This document shows positions 35,235-45,517 of a stretch of DNA of 64,000 nt, piece by piece. The translations under genes were made by a program, and so were the position numbers. Source of the stretch: Sorangium cellulosum So0157-2 (GTDB taxonomy: Bacteria; Myxococcota_A; Polyangia; Polyangiales; Polyangiaceae). The notes under the pieces are model-generated. The model saw nothing but the letters and a program-made list of their open reading frames with translations, had not been told where the DNA came from and searched no databases. How positions within the stretch are numbered: the first letter of the stretch is position 1; each line of letters begins with the position of its first letter. The stretch covers positions 6,373,501 to 6,437,500 of the forward strand of contig NC_021658.1 of assembly GCF_000418325.1 (NCBI RefSeq), in the 5' to 3' direction.

Positions 35235-36530
35235 TCAGCGCGAGATCAGCAGGGCGACCAGCGCGCAGAGCAGCACGGCCGCGCTGGCCACCGCGGGGAC
35301 GACCCACCGCGGCATGCGCTGGGGCACCCCCATGACGACATCCTCGGCGAACGCGTCAGCGGCGCCCGTCGACGGCGCGGCGACCGCGGCGGCGACGGGC
35401 GATCGCTCGGCACCGGCCGTGGCCGCGCCGAGGAGCGATCGCCCGTCGCCGCCGCCGCCCGCGGCCCCTTGCTGATGGCGGGCCAGCACGGCCGGCATCG
35501 CGGCGCGGATCCGGGCCGCGAGATCCTTCTGCGGCATGTACGCCCAGTCGCGGTGAGACCCCGCGAGGCCGTACGCCTGACCGACGCGATCGGCCAGCAG
35601 GCCGACGGACGGGAGGCGCGCCTCCGGGCTCTTCATGAACGCCGCCTCCATCACCGGATCGAGCGACGCGGGCACCCCGTACGCCTTGCCCGCCTCGCTC
35701 GGGGGCACCGGGTTGCTGCCCATGATGGCGACGAGGATCATCGGGCCGGTCGGCGCGTGGAACGGGACCCGCCCCGTGACGCACTCGAACACGATCGCCG
35801 CGACCGACCAGACGTCGGCGCGGTGGTCGAGCGCGAGCAGCCCCTGCGCCTGCTCGGGCGACATGTAGAAGGGCGAGCCGATCGTCGTGCCGACGACGGT
35901 CAGCTTCTTCGCGCCCTCGCTGTTGTCGCGCACGCTGCCGAAGTCGAGGATCTTCACGCGGTCGCCGTCGTGCGTGCCGACGAGGAAGATGTTGTCCGGC
36001 TTGAGATCGCGGTGCACGACCTTGCGCTCGTGGGCCTCCACGAGGCCCAGCGCCACCTGCGACAGCATCCGCACGAGGCGCTCGGGGGGCAGCACCTTGT
36101 CGCGCTTCAGGACCGTCCGCAGCTCCTCGCCCTCGAGGTACTCCATCACGAGCGCGAAGCTGTCGTCCTCGGTCTTCTCGAAGGCGAGCACCTCGACGAT
36201 GTGCTCGTGGGGCAGCGACGCGCTGACCTCGAACTCGCGGTGGAAGCGCTCGACGCTCACCTCGTCGAGCGCGACCTCGGGGTGGAGGATCTTCAGGGCG
36301 ACGCTGCGGCCAGCCCGGAGATCGAGCGCCTGGTAGACGCGCCCCATGCCCCCGTCCGCGACGATGCGCCAGACCTGATAGCGCCCGCCGCAGAGCGTCG
36401 CGCCGACGCGCCGGTCGTCCGGGTGCCGCGGCGGCGAGGCCTGCGCGACCGGGATGAGGCGCTGCCCGTCGATCGGGCAGAAGCCGCTGTCCTGAGAGAA
36501 GAGCCTGAAGCAGGCGGAGCAGGTCTTCAA
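35235..36530 (-). CDS. Ser/Thr protein kinase with N-terminal zinc-ribbon-like motif
   Basis: A 431-residue kinase. The N-terminus has CSAC (residues 4-7) and FCPIDG (Cys18), a probable zinc-binding knuckle with a missing fourth Cys. The kinase domain (about 52-320) has loop VADGGMGRVYQ (57-67), Lys80 (VALK), HRDLKPDN (173-180) and DFG (196-198). A Gly/Ala-rich linker leads to one transmembrane helix at the extreme C-terminus (about 412-429), so the kinase is anchored by its tail. The start is TTG 36530, placed so the zinc knuckle is retained; it has no strong ribosome-binding site. It lies 13 bp downstream of the coiled-coil zinc-ribbon gene. A 23-bp inverted repeat lies in the linker DNA. 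Confidence 0.88.
   Translation of the reverse strand: MKTCSACFRLFSQDSGFCPIDGQRLIPVAQASPPRHPDDRRVGATLCGGRYQVWRIVADGGMGRVYQALDLRAGRSVALKILHPEVALDEVSVERFHREFEVSASLPHEHIVEVLAFEKTEDDSFALVMEYLEGEELRTVLKRDKVLPPERLVRMLSQVALGLVEAHERKVVHRDLKPDNIFLVGTHDGDRVKILDFGSVRDNSEGAKKLTVVGTTIGSPFYMSPEQAQGLLALDHRADVWSVAAIVFECVTGRVPFHAPTGPMILVAIMGSNPVPPSEAGKAYGVPASLDPVMEAAFMKSPEARLPSVGLLADRVGQAYGLAGSHRDWAYMPQKDLAARIRAAMPAVLARHQQGAAGGGGDGRSLLGAATAGAERSPVAAAVAAPSTGAADAFAEDVVMGVPQRMPRWVVPAVASAAVLLCALVALLISR
35386..35455. repeat. 23-bp perfect inverted repeat within the kinase linker
   Basis: 35386-35408 (GCGGCGGCGACGGGCGATCG plus CTC) is the exact reverse complement of 35433-35455, with a 24-nt loop. It lies in the coding sequence for the Gly/Ala-rich linker before the transmembrane tail. 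Stem length and perfection exceed what low-complexity codons alone would require. Confidence 0.85.
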
Positions 36531-36543
36531 GCCGCACCCGGGG

Positions 36544-37299
36544 TCAGGCGCGGGAGGGGTCCGCGGCAGGCGAGCTGCCCGGCGCGGGCTCTGGCGGCAT
36601 GTAGTAGAGGATCCGGTTGCAGTTCGGGCACCGCTCGAACTCCTCCTGGCGGCGCATCTTCTGGAACATCATCGGCGGCACGGACAGGTGGCAGCCGAGG
36701 CACGTGCCGTCGTAGGTGCGGGCGATCGCGACGGGCCTGCGCGTGCGGATCGACTCGTAGCGACGGTACAGGACGACCGGCAGCTTGCTGACCACCTGCT
36801 GGCGCGCCTCGGCCCGCTGGGCGCGCTCGGCCTCGAGCGCCGCGAGCGACGCCTGCGTCCCCGGCGCGCTGCCGTCGATCGCCCCCGCGAGCTCGACGCG
36901 CTTCGCCTCGGCCTGATCGATCGCCCCGCGCGCGCCCTCGGAGGCGGTGTTCAGGCGCTCGATCTCTTCCTCGCGATCGCGGTGCAGCTTGCGCAGCTCC
37001 TCGATCTCGCGCTGCGCCGCGTTCGACTCGCGCTCGTTGCGGGAGCGCTGCAGCTTCTCCCGCGAGCGCTCGATCTGGGTCGACATCTGGCGGAGCTCGA
37101 CGACGAGCTCGGAGCGCGTCTTCTCCATGGCCGCCAGGGTCTCCCGATCGGCCTTCAGCCGCTCCTCTAGCCGCTTCAGCTCGGACCGCATCCCTTCCAG
37201 GCTGCCGCGCTGCTTGTCGAGCTGCTCATCGATGCGGCGGATGTCGCTGTCGATGGCCGACAGCTCTTCGAGGAATGCGATCTGCTCGCGGATGCTCAC
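36544..37299 (-). CDS. Coiled-coil protein with C4 zinc ribbon
   Basis: A 251-residue protein, about 190 residues of coiled coil rich in Glu, Arg, Leu, followed by a C4 zinc ribbon with CLGC (about 200-203) and CPNC (224-227). This is the architecture of the CT398/zf-RING_7 family, proposed as scaffolds linking to flagellar/secretion or RNA polymerase-associated processes. No enzymatic motif is present. Start ATG 37299. It lies 13 bp before the zinc-ribbon kinase gene and probably shares its transcript; a tRNA gene lies about 35 bp upstream. Confidence 0.86.
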   Translation of the reverse strand: MSIREQIAFLEELSAIDSDIRRIDEQLDKQRGSLEGMRSELKRLEERLKADRETLAAMEKTRSELVVELRQMSTQIERSREKLQRSRNERESNAAQREIEELRKLHRDREEEIERLNTASEGARGAIDQAEAKRVELAGAIDGSAPGTQASLAALEAERAQRAEARQQVVSKLPVVLYRRYESIRTRRPVAIARTYDGTCLGCHLSVPPMMFQKMRRQEEFERCPNCNRILYYMPPEPAPGSSPAADPSRA

Positions 37300-37334
37300 G
37301 TGCTTCCTTGTCTCCTTCTGTTTCGTGGCTTTCG

Positions 37335-37408
37335 TGGGCCCACCTGGACTCGAACCAGGAACAGCCCGGTTATGAGCCGGGGGCTCTGACCGATTGAGCT
37401 ATAGGCCC
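37335..37408 (-). tRNA. tRNA-Ile2 (anticodon CAT, likely lysidine-modified)
   Basis: The minus-strand sequence folds fully: acceptor GGGCCTA/TGGGCCC, D stem GCTC/GAGC, anticodon stem CCCGG/CCGGG with loop CTCATAA (anticodon CAT), and T stem CCTGG/CCAGG with loop TTCGAGT. The acceptor starting GGGCCTA and ending TGGGCCCA resembles tRNA-Ile, hence Ile2 rather than Met. CCA is not encoded. Elongator Met is the alternative. Confidence 0.82.
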
Positions 37409-37511
37409 TGGTGCATGAGCGAAGCCCCTTCGGGTCCGCCCACTTTCGCACCGGCCGACAACGTAGTCCAAGCGGCGCGCAGTTGGAAGGGGAGCGCTTC
37501 GGCCGTCTAGG

Positions 37512-37544
37512 TTCACGGCGGCTTCACGGCGGCTTCACGGCGGC
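37512..37544. repeat. 11-bp tandem repeat
   Basis: Three perfect copies of TTCACGGCGGC lie in the non-coding gap between the tRNA and the end of the first FGE-like gene. No function is evident. Confidence 0.85.
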
Positions 37545-37631
37545 TCCGCGGCGGTCCGGGGCGGCTCGCCCCGCGGCGGAGGCCTTCGCGGCGCCGCGCC
37601 GCCGGCGAGGATCCGCCCGGGCAGCGATCGC

Positions 37632-38621
37632 TCACGGACCCTGCCGCCCGGCCGGATCGGCCATCGGGCTGCGGTGCGGGATGCGGGCCGTCTTCGCGGC
37701 GGGGGACACGGCCTTGCCCCCGTCGAGCGCGTCGGCGCAGCAGCGGAACCCGACCTGATAGAAGCGGAACCACCGGTTGTGCGTCGAGGTGACCGGGCGG
37801 CATCGCGAGCGGATGGGCCCCCAGTACCCGCCCTTCAGCGTCGATCGAAACGGCTGCTCGTCCAGGTGGCCGAGCTCGTTGTTGACCCACTCGTCGACGT
37901 TGCCGGTCATGTCGCGCACGCCGAAGGGGCTCACGCACCGGTGCATCTCCCCGGACGCGACCCGGCGGTCGAGCCGCTCGACCTCCGCCGAGATCTTCCA
38001 GGGGTCGCCGAACACCTCGAGCACGGGCATCGCGATCTTCCTGTCGATGTTGCAGGCCTCGGGATCGCGAGCGATTCCATAGGGATAGGGCCACATCTGC
38101 GGGCCCTCGCACGCGAACTCCCACTCCTCGCCGGAGCAGAGCCGCTTGCCCTCGACCTCGCAGGCGCGCTTCGCCTCCAGCCAGTTGACCATCACCGCCG
38201 GGCGGACGCCCTCGATGTTCGGGTACTCGAAGACGTCGATGCAGAAGCGCCGGTGCTGGAGGCGCCCCTCGCAGAGGACCTCGGGCTCGAACCGCGCGCA
38301 GATGTCCTTTTTCTCGTCGATGTAGGAGGCGCAGTGGTGGCCGACGTAGGGGCAGTAGATGCCGTCCACGAGCACCATCCCGCCGAGGCACGCCGTGGCG
38401 CTCGCCGGGTTGACGCGCACGTACGCGGGCAGCGGCGGGGGCGGCGGGGGCGCGAGCGCCGGCGCGGGCGGCGCGGGCTCCGGCGGCGGGACGCTCGCCG
38501 GCGGCGCCGCGCTCGACAGGTCGAGCGGCTCCGGCCGCCGCTGGAAGCGCGGGGCGAAGAGGAGCGCGCTCACCAGGGCGGCGACGGCGAGGGCGGCGAT
38601 GAAGGCGAGGCGCTCGCGCAT
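37632..38621 (-). CDS. Formylglycine-generating-enzyme-like protein, copy 1
   Basis: A 329-residue protein with an N-terminal membrane anchor (about residues 6-24), a Pro/Ala linker, then an FGE-sulfatase (SUMF1) domain from about residue 85. Landmarks are CIDVFEYPN, GKRLCSGEEWEFACEGP, YPYG, MTGNVDEWV, LKGGYWGP, RFYQVGFRCCAD, in family order. In true FGE the two catalytic cysteines lie as GGSFLC then YC; here the equivalent of the first is Pro (GGYWGP) and only the second position has Cys (SRC). It is therefore probably not a standard copper oxidase but a binding or altered enzyme. It starts 1 bp after the stop of copy 2 (TGACATG). Confidence 0.85.
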   Translation of the reverse strand: MRERLAFIAALAVAALVSALLFAPRFQRRPEPLDLSSAAPPASVPPPEPAPPAPALAPPPPPPLPAYVRVNPASATACLGGMVLVDGIYCPYVGHHCASYIDEKKDICARFEPEVLCEGRLQHRRFCIDVFEYPNIEGVRPAVMVNWLEAKRACEVEGKRLCSGEEWEFACEGPQMWPYPYGIARDPEACNIDRKIAMPVLEVFGDPWKISAEVERLDRRVASGEMHRCVSPFGVRDMTGNVDEWVNNELGHLDEQPFRSTLKGGYWGPIRSRCRPVTSTHNRWFRFYQVGFRCCADALDGGKAVSPAAKTARIPHRSPMADPAGRQGP

Positions 38622-38622
38622 G

Positions 38623-39681
38623 TCAGTCGTACACGCCGTCCTTCTCGCGGTCGCGCTCGATGAACGGCCGCGGCGGCGGCGTGACGACGCCGTCGATCGT
38701 GTCCGCGCAGCACCGGAAGCCGGCCTGGTAGAACCTGAAGGTCGGCCCGTGCCCCCCCGTCGTGAGGCGGCAGGTGTTCCGCACCGGACCCCAGTAGCCG
38801 CCGTTGAGCGTGGCCGGGCGCGACGTGCCCGGATCGTCGGCGAGGTTGTCGGTCCACTCGTCGACGTTGCCCGCGAGGTCGTACGCCCCGTACGCGCTGA
38901 TGCAGTTCGGGTGCGATCCGATCGGATCGGCCTGCCACAGCCGGGCGATCTCGCCCTCGCGGGTCTCCTCGTCGACCATCGCGTCGATGTCGAACGCGAT
39001 CGCGGCGCGATCGATGTTGCAGGGGCTCGGCGTGCGCACGAATCCCCAAGGATAAGGCAGGCGCTTCGGTCCTTCGCAAGCGAGGATCCACTCGGAGCGC
39101 CGGCAGAGCCGCTTGCCGATCGAGGCGCAGAGCGACCTCGCCTCGTGCCAGTCGACGTAGACGCGCGGGAGCTCGCCGACCCGGTTCGGCCACTCGTGGC
39201 GGTCGATGCAGAAGCGCCGGGGGTCCACGGCCGCCCGGCAGCGCGCGCCGCGCGCGTACTCGGCGCAGCCGTGGCCGATCCCGTCGCCGGCGCGCGCGCA
39301 GACATACGGGAGGGACGGGCAGAAATCGCCCTCCACGAGGGTCATGTCGGCCGGACACGCGGCGCGCGCCGCCGGATCGTCCGCGAAGCGGTCGACCGGC
39401 GGGGCCGCGGAGGCCGGCGCGCCCCGGAGGATCGGCGCCGGCCCGGGGGGCGAGCCTTCTGCCGACGCCGCCGGTTCCACCGAGCGAACGGGCGCGCCGG
39501 GTGCGCCGGACGCTAGCGGCGGGGAGGCTGGCGCGGCGGCGTCCGCGGAGCGCGGCGCGGCGGGCAGGACCGCGGAGCGCCCGGGCGGAGCGGGCGGCAT
39601 GAGCAGCAGCGCGTCGAGCTCGGGGGCGTACCGCGCCAGGAGCGCGACCGCGCCGAGCGCAGCGCCGGCGCCGACCGCCAT
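38623..39681 (-). CDS. Formylglycine-generating-enzyme-like protein, copy 2
   Basis: A 352-residue paralogue of the preceding gene's product. ATG 39681 is preferred to GTG 39708 because AGGAG lies 7 bp upstream. An N-terminal anchor (about residues 5-22) and a long Pro/Ala/Ser linker precede the FGE-sulfatase domain with CIDRHEWPN, GKRLCRRSEWILACEGP, YPWGF, LAGNVDEWT, LNGGYWGP, RFYQAGFRCCAD. As in copy 1, the first catalytic Cys position is Pro. The two genes abut (1 bp apart) and must be co-transcribed. Multiple FGE-like proteins are frequent in myxobacteria, often near Ser/Thr kinases. Confidence 0.85.
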   Translation of the reverse strand: MAVGAGAALGAVALLARYAPELDALLLMPPAPPGRSAVLPAAPRSADAAAPASPPLASGAPGAPVRSVEPAASAEGSPPGPAPILRGAPASAAPPVDRFADDPAARAACPADMTLVEGDFCPSLPYVCARAGDGIGHGCAEYARGARCRAAVDPRRFCIDRHEWPNRVGELPRVYVDWHEARSLCASIGKRLCRRSEWILACEGPKRLPYPWGFVRTPSPCNIDRAAIAFDIDAMVDEETREGEIARLWQADPIGSHPNCISAYGAYDLAGNVDEWTDNLADDPGTSRPATLNGGYWGPVRNTCRLTTGGHGPTFRFYQAGFRCCADTIDGVVTPPPRPFIERDREKDGVYD

Positions 39682-39991
39682 CAGGATGCTCCTAGGTTGC
39701 GCTTCCACGTCACCCCGCGCGCCCCCTCATAGTCCAGCTCGCGGCGCAGCGACGTGAGAAGAATTGCAGGACCTCCGGAACACCATGTCCGGCGCGGCGC
39801 GTCTCGACGCGCTGCGCGCCGGAGGAACGGGAAGACGCGCCGCGCATCGAGCAAGCGGGAAACGCGCCGCGCCTGCCGGGAATGCGGGAATGCACGGTGG
39901 GGAGCGCGGCGGGAGAGCGGCGGGGAGCGCGGCGCGCGCGCAGGAGCGCGCCCCGCCCGCTGCCGTGTGTGATAGCTCTCCGGTTCCCCCT
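39682..39991. other. Divergent region between FGE-like gene and uvrA
   Basis: This 310-bp GC-rich region holds no supported gene. It must contain the promoters of both the FGE pair and uvrA. I see no LexA-type palindrome by eye. Confidence 0.5.
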
Positions 39992-42961
<2,970 letters not shown>

Positions 42962-42966
42962 AAGAG

Positions 42967-42984
42967 CGGGCGTGGCCCCGCCCG
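42967..42984. terminator. Hairpin after uvrA
   Basis: CGGGCG (42967-42972) and CGCCCG (42979-42984) form a 6-bp stem with a 6-nt loop, starting 6 bp after the uvrA stop. There is no T-run. Confidence 0.3.
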
Positions 42985-43040
42985 GTCCTCGCGAGGTGGA
43001 CCGGAGGCGGAGCGCACGCCCGACGGCACGGCGGCACCAC

Positions 43041-43073
43041 CGCGCGGAGGCCGCCGAGGCGGACCTCCGCGCG
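43041..43073. terminator. Strong hairpin between uvrA and the DksA-type gene
   Basis: CGCGCGGAGG (43041-43050) pairs perfectly with CCTCCGCGCG (43064-43073), and the interior adds a nested CCGC/GCGG stem with a CGAG loop and one bulged A. It sits 6 bp from the end of the DksA-type gene and about 80 bp from the end of uvrA, so it probably acts on both convergent transcripts. Confidence 0.6.
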
Positions 43074-43079
43074 CCGCGT

Positions 43080-43442
43080 TCAGCCGTAGTCCTTCTCGAC
43101 CCGCTCCTGGTCCTCTTTGCAGCGGATGCAGAGGGTCGTCTCGGGGCGCGCCTCGAGTCGCTTCGCCGAGATCTCCTCCTCGCACTCCTCGCACTGGCCG
43201 AACGTGCCGTCCTCGATCTTCAGGAGCGCCTTGTGGATCTTGTCGAGGAACGACTTCTCGCGGCCGCGGAGCCGGAAGGTGAACGACTGCAGGTACTCGC
43301 TCGACGCGAGGTCCATCTCGTCCGGGAGATCGTTCGCGTCGAGCATCATGTCTTCGGTCAGCGTTTGCTTGGCCTTCTTGACGATCTCGTCGCGCTTCGT
43401 CTCAAGCAGGGTCTTGAACTTTTTCAGCTGGGCCTTGTTCAT
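43080..43442 (-). CDS. DksA/TraR-type zinc-finger regulator
   Basis: A 120-residue cytosolic protein. A long N-terminal coiled coil (about residues 1-80) precedes a C4 zinc finger with CEEC (84/87) and CIRC (105/108). DxxDLASSE near residues 41-49 corresponds to the acidic tip of DksA-type proteins. DksA binds RNA polymerase through its secondary channel and, with ppGpp, adjusts transcription. A RelA/SpoT-like protein is also in the window. ATG 43442 follows AGGA. It is convergent with uvrA. Confidence 0.9.
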   Translation of the reverse strand: MNKAQLKKFKTLLETKRDEIVKKAKQTLTEDMMLDANDLPDEMDLASSEYLQSFTFRLRGREKSFLDKIHKALLKIEDGTFGQCEECEEEISAKRLEARPETTLCIRCKEDQERVEKDYG

Positions 43443-43899
43443 AGGTCCTCTCGCGTCGAATGCGCCGTTCGGCGCCGCCGTCTGAGCTCCCTGGCGCATG
43501 CAAGCCGCGGGGCGTCGACCCCCGGGCTGCCGGAACGGGGCTTACGGCTCCGCGACATGTCCGGAGAGGCCAGATAGCCCCCCGAAATAGCGAGGCGCGG
43601 GATTCTAGGCGTGAGCGCTGTGCCCGTCAACGACGCCTCCGTCGGTGGCAGAGTTCGTCCGATGCGCGCGGCGATCACCGGCGGATCCACCGCCGCGGCG
43701 CCGCGCTCGGCGCAACGGCCGCGACCGATCGCTCGCAGCGGCATCGATGTCGGGAGAGCGTGGAAAGCGCCTGCGGGAGCGCCCCGAGGTGCAGGCCGAG
43801 GTGCAGGAAGAGCGGCCGTTTTGGCCCTAAACCCGCATGCTCACCGCAGAGCACGCCGGAAAAGAGACGCAGCGGACGGTTTGACGAAAGACAGCTCAC
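43443..43899. other. Divergent intergenic region
   Basis: This 457-bp region separates the DksA-type gene and the Nudix gene. Reading frames here lack good codon use or family motifs, so I assign no gene. Promoters for both sides should lie here. Confidence 0.5.
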
Positions 43900-44886
43900 G
43901 TGGAACAAATTTATCCCATATTGCTGGATTTCGATCAGAACCGAACCCCGATTCGACCTCGCGACGCCGCCACGGTGATCGTCCTGCGTGACGGTCGCGT
44001 GGGGGTCGAGGTGTTCTGCGTCCGCCGCCACGCGAGCTCGAGCTTCATGGGCGGCGCCGTGGTGTTCCCGGGTGGGAAGGTGGACGCGCAGGACGGCGCG
44101 GAAGTCTGGAGGGATCGGGCGACCGATCCGCCGGCGCGCGCCGCTGCGCTCGCGACGGACGCGATCGCGGCGCGCGCGCTGTGCGTGGCGGCGTGCCGCG
44201 AGACGCTGGAGGAGGGGGCGATCCTGCCGACGGATCCGCCGCTGTCCGGCGACGAGATCGACGCGGTCGCGCGGGAGCTCGCCGCCGGGACGCCGCTCGA
44301 CGCGAGCCTCGAGCGGCGTGGCCTGAAGCTCGCCCTCGCGGCGCTCGTGCCGTGGGCCCGGTGGGTCACCCCCGCCGCCGAGGCGCGCCGCTTCGACGCG
44401 CGCTTCTTCCTGCTGCCGCTGCCGCGCGGCCAGGTCGGGCGGCACGACGGGCACGAGACGACGACGAGCTTCTGGGCCGCGCCCTCGGAGGTGCTGGAGC
44501 GCGCCGCGCGTGGCGAGATCGTTCTCGCCCCGCCGACGTCGCGCACGCTCGAGCTGCTCTCCGCGGCCCGGGACGTGCGCAGCGCCGTGGCGCTCGCGGA
44601 ACGCCAGCCGCTCCTGCCGATCTGCCCGCGCTTCGTCCCGGGCGATGGGGCCGAGCCGCCCTACCTGGCGCTGCCGGGCGACCCCTCGCACGAGCTCCGC
44701 GAGCGGCGCGTCGACGGCCCGACCCGTTATGTCCTGCGCGACGGGCGCTTCGTCGCTGAAGAATGCTGCGCACATGGATCCCCGATCCACATCAAACAGG
44801 AACGAGAGCCCAGATCCACGACGAGCTTCGACACCCCCCAGACGACTGCCCCCTCCGTGCCGGCGACGCCTGATCTCGAGGAGTGA
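43900..44886 (+). CDS. Nudix hydrolase (NUDT19-like)
   Basis: A 328-residue protein. The Nudix box is split by an insert: VVFPGGKVDAQD (about 53-64) is the GG part and ACRETLEEGAIL (about 104-115) supplies the R-E-x-x-E-E-x-G metal-binding helix. This arrangement with an insertion is as in NUDT7/NUDT19-type enzymes, which cleave CoA or related diphosphates. Start GTG 43900. It is close (3 bp) to the HTH-receiver gene at 44890 and likely co-transcribed with it. The C-terminal ~50 residues are low complexity. Confidence 0.82.
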   Translation: MEQIYPILLDFDQNRTPIRPRDAATVIVLRDGRVGVEVFCVRRHASSSFMGGAVVFPGGKVDAQDGAEVWRDRATDPPARAAALATDAIAARALCVAACRETLEEGAILPTDPPLSGDEIDAVARELAAGTPLDASLERRGLKLALAALVPWARWVTPAAEARRFDARFFLLPLPRGQVGRHDGHETTTSFWAAPSEVLERAARGEIVLAPPTSRTLELLSAARDVRSAVALAERQPLLPICPRFVPGDGAEPPYLALPGDPSHELRERRVDGPTRYVLRDGRFVAEECCAHGSPIHIKQEREPRSTTSFDTPQTTAPSVPATPDLEE

Positions 44887-44889
44887 GCC

Positions 44890-45477
44890 ATGGAAACGAA
44901 CCCGAAAGAGAACACGACGCAGCCCGAGCTGTTCACCGCGAGCGACGTCGCGCGCTTCTGTCAGGTGGACCTCAAGACCATCCACAACTGGGCGGACAAG
45001 GGGGAAATCCGCCACTTCCGCACGCCCGGACGGCACCTCCGCTTCCGGCGGCTGGACGTGCTCGATTTCCTCCGAAAGTACGGCTACCCCATCCCGGAGA
45101 TCCTGCGGATGGGCAAGCCGAAGGTCGTCGTGGTCGACGACGACCCCGCCGTCCTCGCCGCCCTCCGCAAGACCCTCTCGCGGAGGTTCGACCTGACCAC
45201 GTTCCAGGATCCGTTCGACGCCCTCGTCGCGGTGGGCAACCTCCAGCCCGACGCGCTCATCCTGGACGTGATGATGCCGGGGCTCGACGGCGTGCGCTGC
45301 CTGGAGCGCCTCCGGTCCATCGACTCGACCTCGCACATCCGCTGTATCGTCTACTCGAACCACGAGGAGATGAAGAAGAACGCGACCGAGGCCGGCGCCT
45401 ACGACTTCATCAAGAAGGGCGAGGCCGGCGAGCTGCGCGACTCGCTCGAGCGGCTCATGGGCCTCGAGCGGGGGTGA
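44890..45477 (+). CDS. HTH (MerR/excisionase-like)-receiver protein
   Basis: A 195-residue protein with a helix-turn-helix domain of MerR/excisionase type at about residues 14-63 (LFTASDVARFCQVDLKTIHNWADKGEIRH-type segment) and a response-regulator receiver domain at about 75-190. The acidic residues D83/D84, phospho-acceptor Asp126 in LILDVMMPG and Lys in FIKKGEAGEL are all present. Having the DNA-binding domain before the receiver is opposite to the usual order. No cognate histidine kinase is adjacent. ATG 44890 follows GAGGAG. Output probably depends on phosphorylation changing HTH exposure. Confidence 0.88.
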   Translation: METNPKENTTQPELFTASDVARFCQVDLKTIHNWADKGEIRHFRTPGRHLRFRRLDVLDFLRKYGYPIPEILRMGKPKVVVVDDDPAVLAALRKTLSRRFDLTTFQDPFDALVAVGNLQPDALILDVMMPGLDGVRCLERLRSIDSTSHIRCIVYSNHEEMKKNATEAGAYDFIKKGEAGELRDSLERLMGLERG

Positions 45478-45517
45478 TCCCGGCGCGGGCGGCGCCTCTC
45501 GGGGCCGTCCTCGCCCT

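Noticed and set aside
35008..35475. Plus-strand frame through the 26-bp repeats
   Set aside because: Low-complexity Arg/Ala peptide forced by the repeat sequence; overlaps the kinase gene on the other strand.
43460..43978. Plus-strand frames in the DksA-Nudix intergenic region
   Set aside because: Arg/Ala-rich without motif, no ribosome-binding site, overlapping other frames; more likely non-coding.
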